Of a DNA stretch of 64,000 nt, positions 62,221 to 64,000 are shown one piece after another. Under the pieces are notes generated by a model. The model saw only the letters and a program-made list of their open reading frames with translations, was not told where the DNA came from and ran no database searches. Position numbers and translations under genes: made by a program. The first letter of the stretch is position 1. Each line of letters starts with the position of its first letter. Origin of the DNA: Hygrocybe punicea (Eukaryota; Basidiomycota; Agaricomycetes; Agaricales; Hygrophoraceae); assembly GCA_963556145.1 (NCBI GenBank), contig OY744464.1, positions 4,774,001-4,838,000 of the forward strand, written 5' to 3'.

Positions 62221-63581
62221 ATGCCCCCAATCGCCGACCCCCCTCCTGCTTACCAGGCTACTGCTCCTGCTTCTAATTCTACTGTAAATATTCCTCGTAC
62301 TACCCAGAACACCACTCCTGCACGTACAGAAGATACCCCTGTTTCCGTCTTCGAACTTCTCGTCGCAGTCATCACCGCTCCAAAGCGAGTTCGTCTCGGC
62401 AATAAAAAGACAAAAACTGGCAAACCAGAGGTCATAAATTGTGGGCCAGTCAATGTCAGCGACTCCATTGAATGGGATCCGTTTGTACAAATTGTTGCGG
62501 ATCTACTCAAAGTCTCACCAGCAAGCCTTCCTGTCAACACGTTCGAATGGCACTGGCTCAAGCCTGCCAGCAGTCCATGGCTGCCCCTCCAAAATATCGC
62601 TGGGTTCACATCCATGATGAAGAAAGTCAAAGGCAAAGCCGATGCCTATGTCATCCTGCGGACACAGGCTCCTGTTCCAGATCACACGGCATCTGTATTA
62701 CCATGGAATCCCAACATGACAGCAGTGGCTACTGCCGCTGATGAATATGGATCTGATCTTGAAGAAGGTGGTACCCCAAAGCGTGTATGTATCCATACGA
62801 AAAAACATGAATACACGAACTAATTTTACTACAGCAACGGCTCGACGACGCTCTCGAGGAGATTGTCTGCAACCTCCAAGAGAAGTACCCTCCTGGTCTC
62901 TGCGACCTTCACCCTGACCTTCCTTGTTTCCACCACCATGCCTCGGATCTCCATTTCCATCTTGAACGTCCTCAACTTCTTGTTTGGGCACAAGCGATCA
63001 AAGCAGACACAGCTACATACGAAAAGGTCCCCATTGCTTCTCCAATGTTCAAGGCTTCACTTGCCCTCAAAAGAGCCTCCAAGAAAGCGCTTGAGGCAAC
63101 CGACACTGCTGCGGCAGCTCCTGTGGCTGCGCCTGAAGCTGAAGTCGCGCAGGCTCAAGTTGCTGCCCAACCGCCCGCTCATATGTTCACGCAATTCCCC
63201 CAAATGCAATATCCAGCATATGCTGCCATGCCGCCTGTCATGGGCTATGCCATGCCGAATATGACATATGGCAATCCCTTCATGCCATGGCCGGCTACTC
63301 CGCCTGCTCCACAACCTGATACCATGAAGACACCACCTCGCCGTACCTCCAACGATCTTCCCTCATCACCTATTGCTCCATCCTGCAGCATTGCGGAGTT
63401 CTGCCAGCTCTATAACCTTGGAGTCAAGTCGGAAGTTGGGTTGGAACAGCTGGGCTTCGTCATGGGAGATGATCTCAAATGTGTCACAGAGAGTCAGTAT
63501 ACCGAAGCTGGATTCAAGCCTTTGGCATGGCAGAGGGTTCTGAGGGCTTACAAGAAGTGCAAACGCGACAACCGACTCTAA
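62221..63581 (+). CDS. Lineage-specific protein with Cys/His cluster and SAM-like C-terminus
   Basis: Two exons joined at KR|QRLDDALEEI, giving about 435 residues and no internal stop. The N-terminal half starts MPPIADPPPAYQATAPASNS and contains a conserved-looking block with Trp-rich positions (IEWDPFVQIVADLLKV, FEWHWLKPASSPWLPL). A Cys/His-rich cluster (CDLHPDLPCFHHHASDLHFH) followed by LLVWAQAI and TYEKVPIASPMF forms a possible zinc module. An Ala/Pro/Met-rich linker leads to a C-terminal helical domain (IAEFCQLYNLGVKSEVGLEQ, LGFVMGDDLKCV, AGFKPLAWQRVLRAYK) resembling a SAM fold. I associate this layout with uncharacterised families expanded in mushroom-forming fungi, from memory and not checked. 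It begins only about 80 bases after the AT-rich palindrome block. The first ATG is at 62221; a longer frame has only TTG upstream. Confidence 0.72.
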
Positions 63582-63606
63582 TCGTACCGGCTGCTCAACA
63601 ATTTCT

Positions 63607-63711
63607 TACCACTCCTTTTTTCACCACACACTCGTCACTCCTTTTTCTCACTGTCCCTTTTCTTACCGCTCCTTTTCTCACCACACTCATCACTCCGTTT
63701 CATTTTCTCAT
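63607..63711. repeat. Pyrimidine-rich short tandem repeat in the 3' flank
   Basis: About seven imperfect copies of a 13-17 base unit of the type CTCCTTTTTCTCACC (variants CTCCTTTTTTCACC, CTGTCCCTTTTCTTACCG, CTCCGTTTCATTTTCTCA) begin about 25 bases after the stop codon of the preceding gene. It probably lies in its 3' UTR. Confidence 0.6.
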
Positions 63712-63821
63712 AGCGTAGCTTTTTTATATCGTAGCGTAATTATCAATACATCGGACATTGTTTATTTGTGAGATACAGAAAGTTACAAGGTTAGCGGATC
63801 GTACATAAGAGACAAAAGTGA

Positions 63822-64000
63822 TCAAATAATATAGCCCGAGTGCAGGAACCATTCTCTCATCTTCGCTGGTGTAACAGAAGCTGCTGATTCCAGCAACGCA
63901 ATCTCTGGGTGTTCACTTTCCTGAACTCGCCGCCAGTGTCTTCGGATCCAATGTTTCACTGTGAAAATGATCAGTAACAGCCGTGAACAAGAGCACTGAC
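63822..64000 (-). CDS. C-terminal exon of a gene continuing past the right edge
   Basis: After an acceptor-like TTTTCACAG (minus strand), a frame reads KHWIRRHWRRVQESEHPEIA, LLESAASVTPAKMREWFLHS and GYII, stopping at TGA 63822-63824. The acceptor, good codon texture and a terminal helix with WF suggest a real last exon. Too little is present to name a family. HPE..LLE...AVT..KMREWF faintly recalls a DNA-binding helix-turn-helix, which I would not press. Confidence 0.4.
   Translation of the reverse strand, partial: QCSCSRLLLIIFTVKHWIRRHWRRVQESEHPEIALLESAASVTPAKMREWFLHSGYII

Overview
The window reads as chromosomal DNA of a filamentous basidiomycete, most likely an Agaricomycete. Genes are packed on both strands, most are split by introns of about 50-60 bp, start codons sit in short intergenic gaps, and the recognisable proteins are eukaryotic housekeeping factors. 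The lineage call rests on this gene style, on a KDM5/Rum1-type demethylase, and on a protein near the right end whose layout I associate with families expanded in mushrooms. No tRNA, rRNA or CRISPR was recognised.

Layout, left to right. 0-6 kb: GRP94-type ER HSP90 (cut by the left edge), a WW/FF-domain TCERG1-like factor and cytochrome b5, all on the minus strand. 6-23 kb: an FG nucleoporin with an N-terminal membrane segment, a tail-anchored coiled-coil protein, a Nop13/Nop12-type nucleolar RRM protein, Tpa1/OGFOD1 prolyl hydroxylase, TIP41, dynein light intermediate chain, an unknown protein and a Tls1/C9orf78 homologue. 23-33 kb: an intronless orphan protein with class I aminoacyl-tRNA-synthetase-like signatures, a secreted sedolisin, eIF3m, a B-box/DUF2009 protein and a STIMATE-family membrane protein. 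33-50 kb: Sec18/NSF, protein phosphatase inhibitor 2, Mtd1, ORMDL, a Virilizer (m6A writer) homologue, the ERMES subunit Mdm34 and a Uds1-family septation protein. 50-57 kb: a large intact KDM5 histone demethylase.

From about 56.9 kb the character changes. There is a decayed short-chain dehydrogenase pseudogene, a small multi-pass membrane protein, and then about 2.8 kb of strikingly AT-rich DNA built from three large inverted repeats plus a fourth nested inverted pair. Several repeat boundaries carry the same TTACAGC heptamer. Just beyond lies an intact lineage-specific gene with a Cys/His cluster and a SAM-like C-terminus, followed by the last exon of a gene running off the right edge.

Most of the window is conserved core biology (ER folding, lipid and vesicle traffic, translation, RNA modification, chromatin). 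Several pairs share short divergent promoters (STIMATE/SEC18, ORMDL/Virilizer, MDM34/Uds1), and a TCACGTGA palindrome recurs just upstream of unrelated start codons. The points most worth pursuing are the orphan synthetase-like protein, the membrane-anchored FG nucleoporin, the fungal Virilizer and the AT-rich palindrome block.
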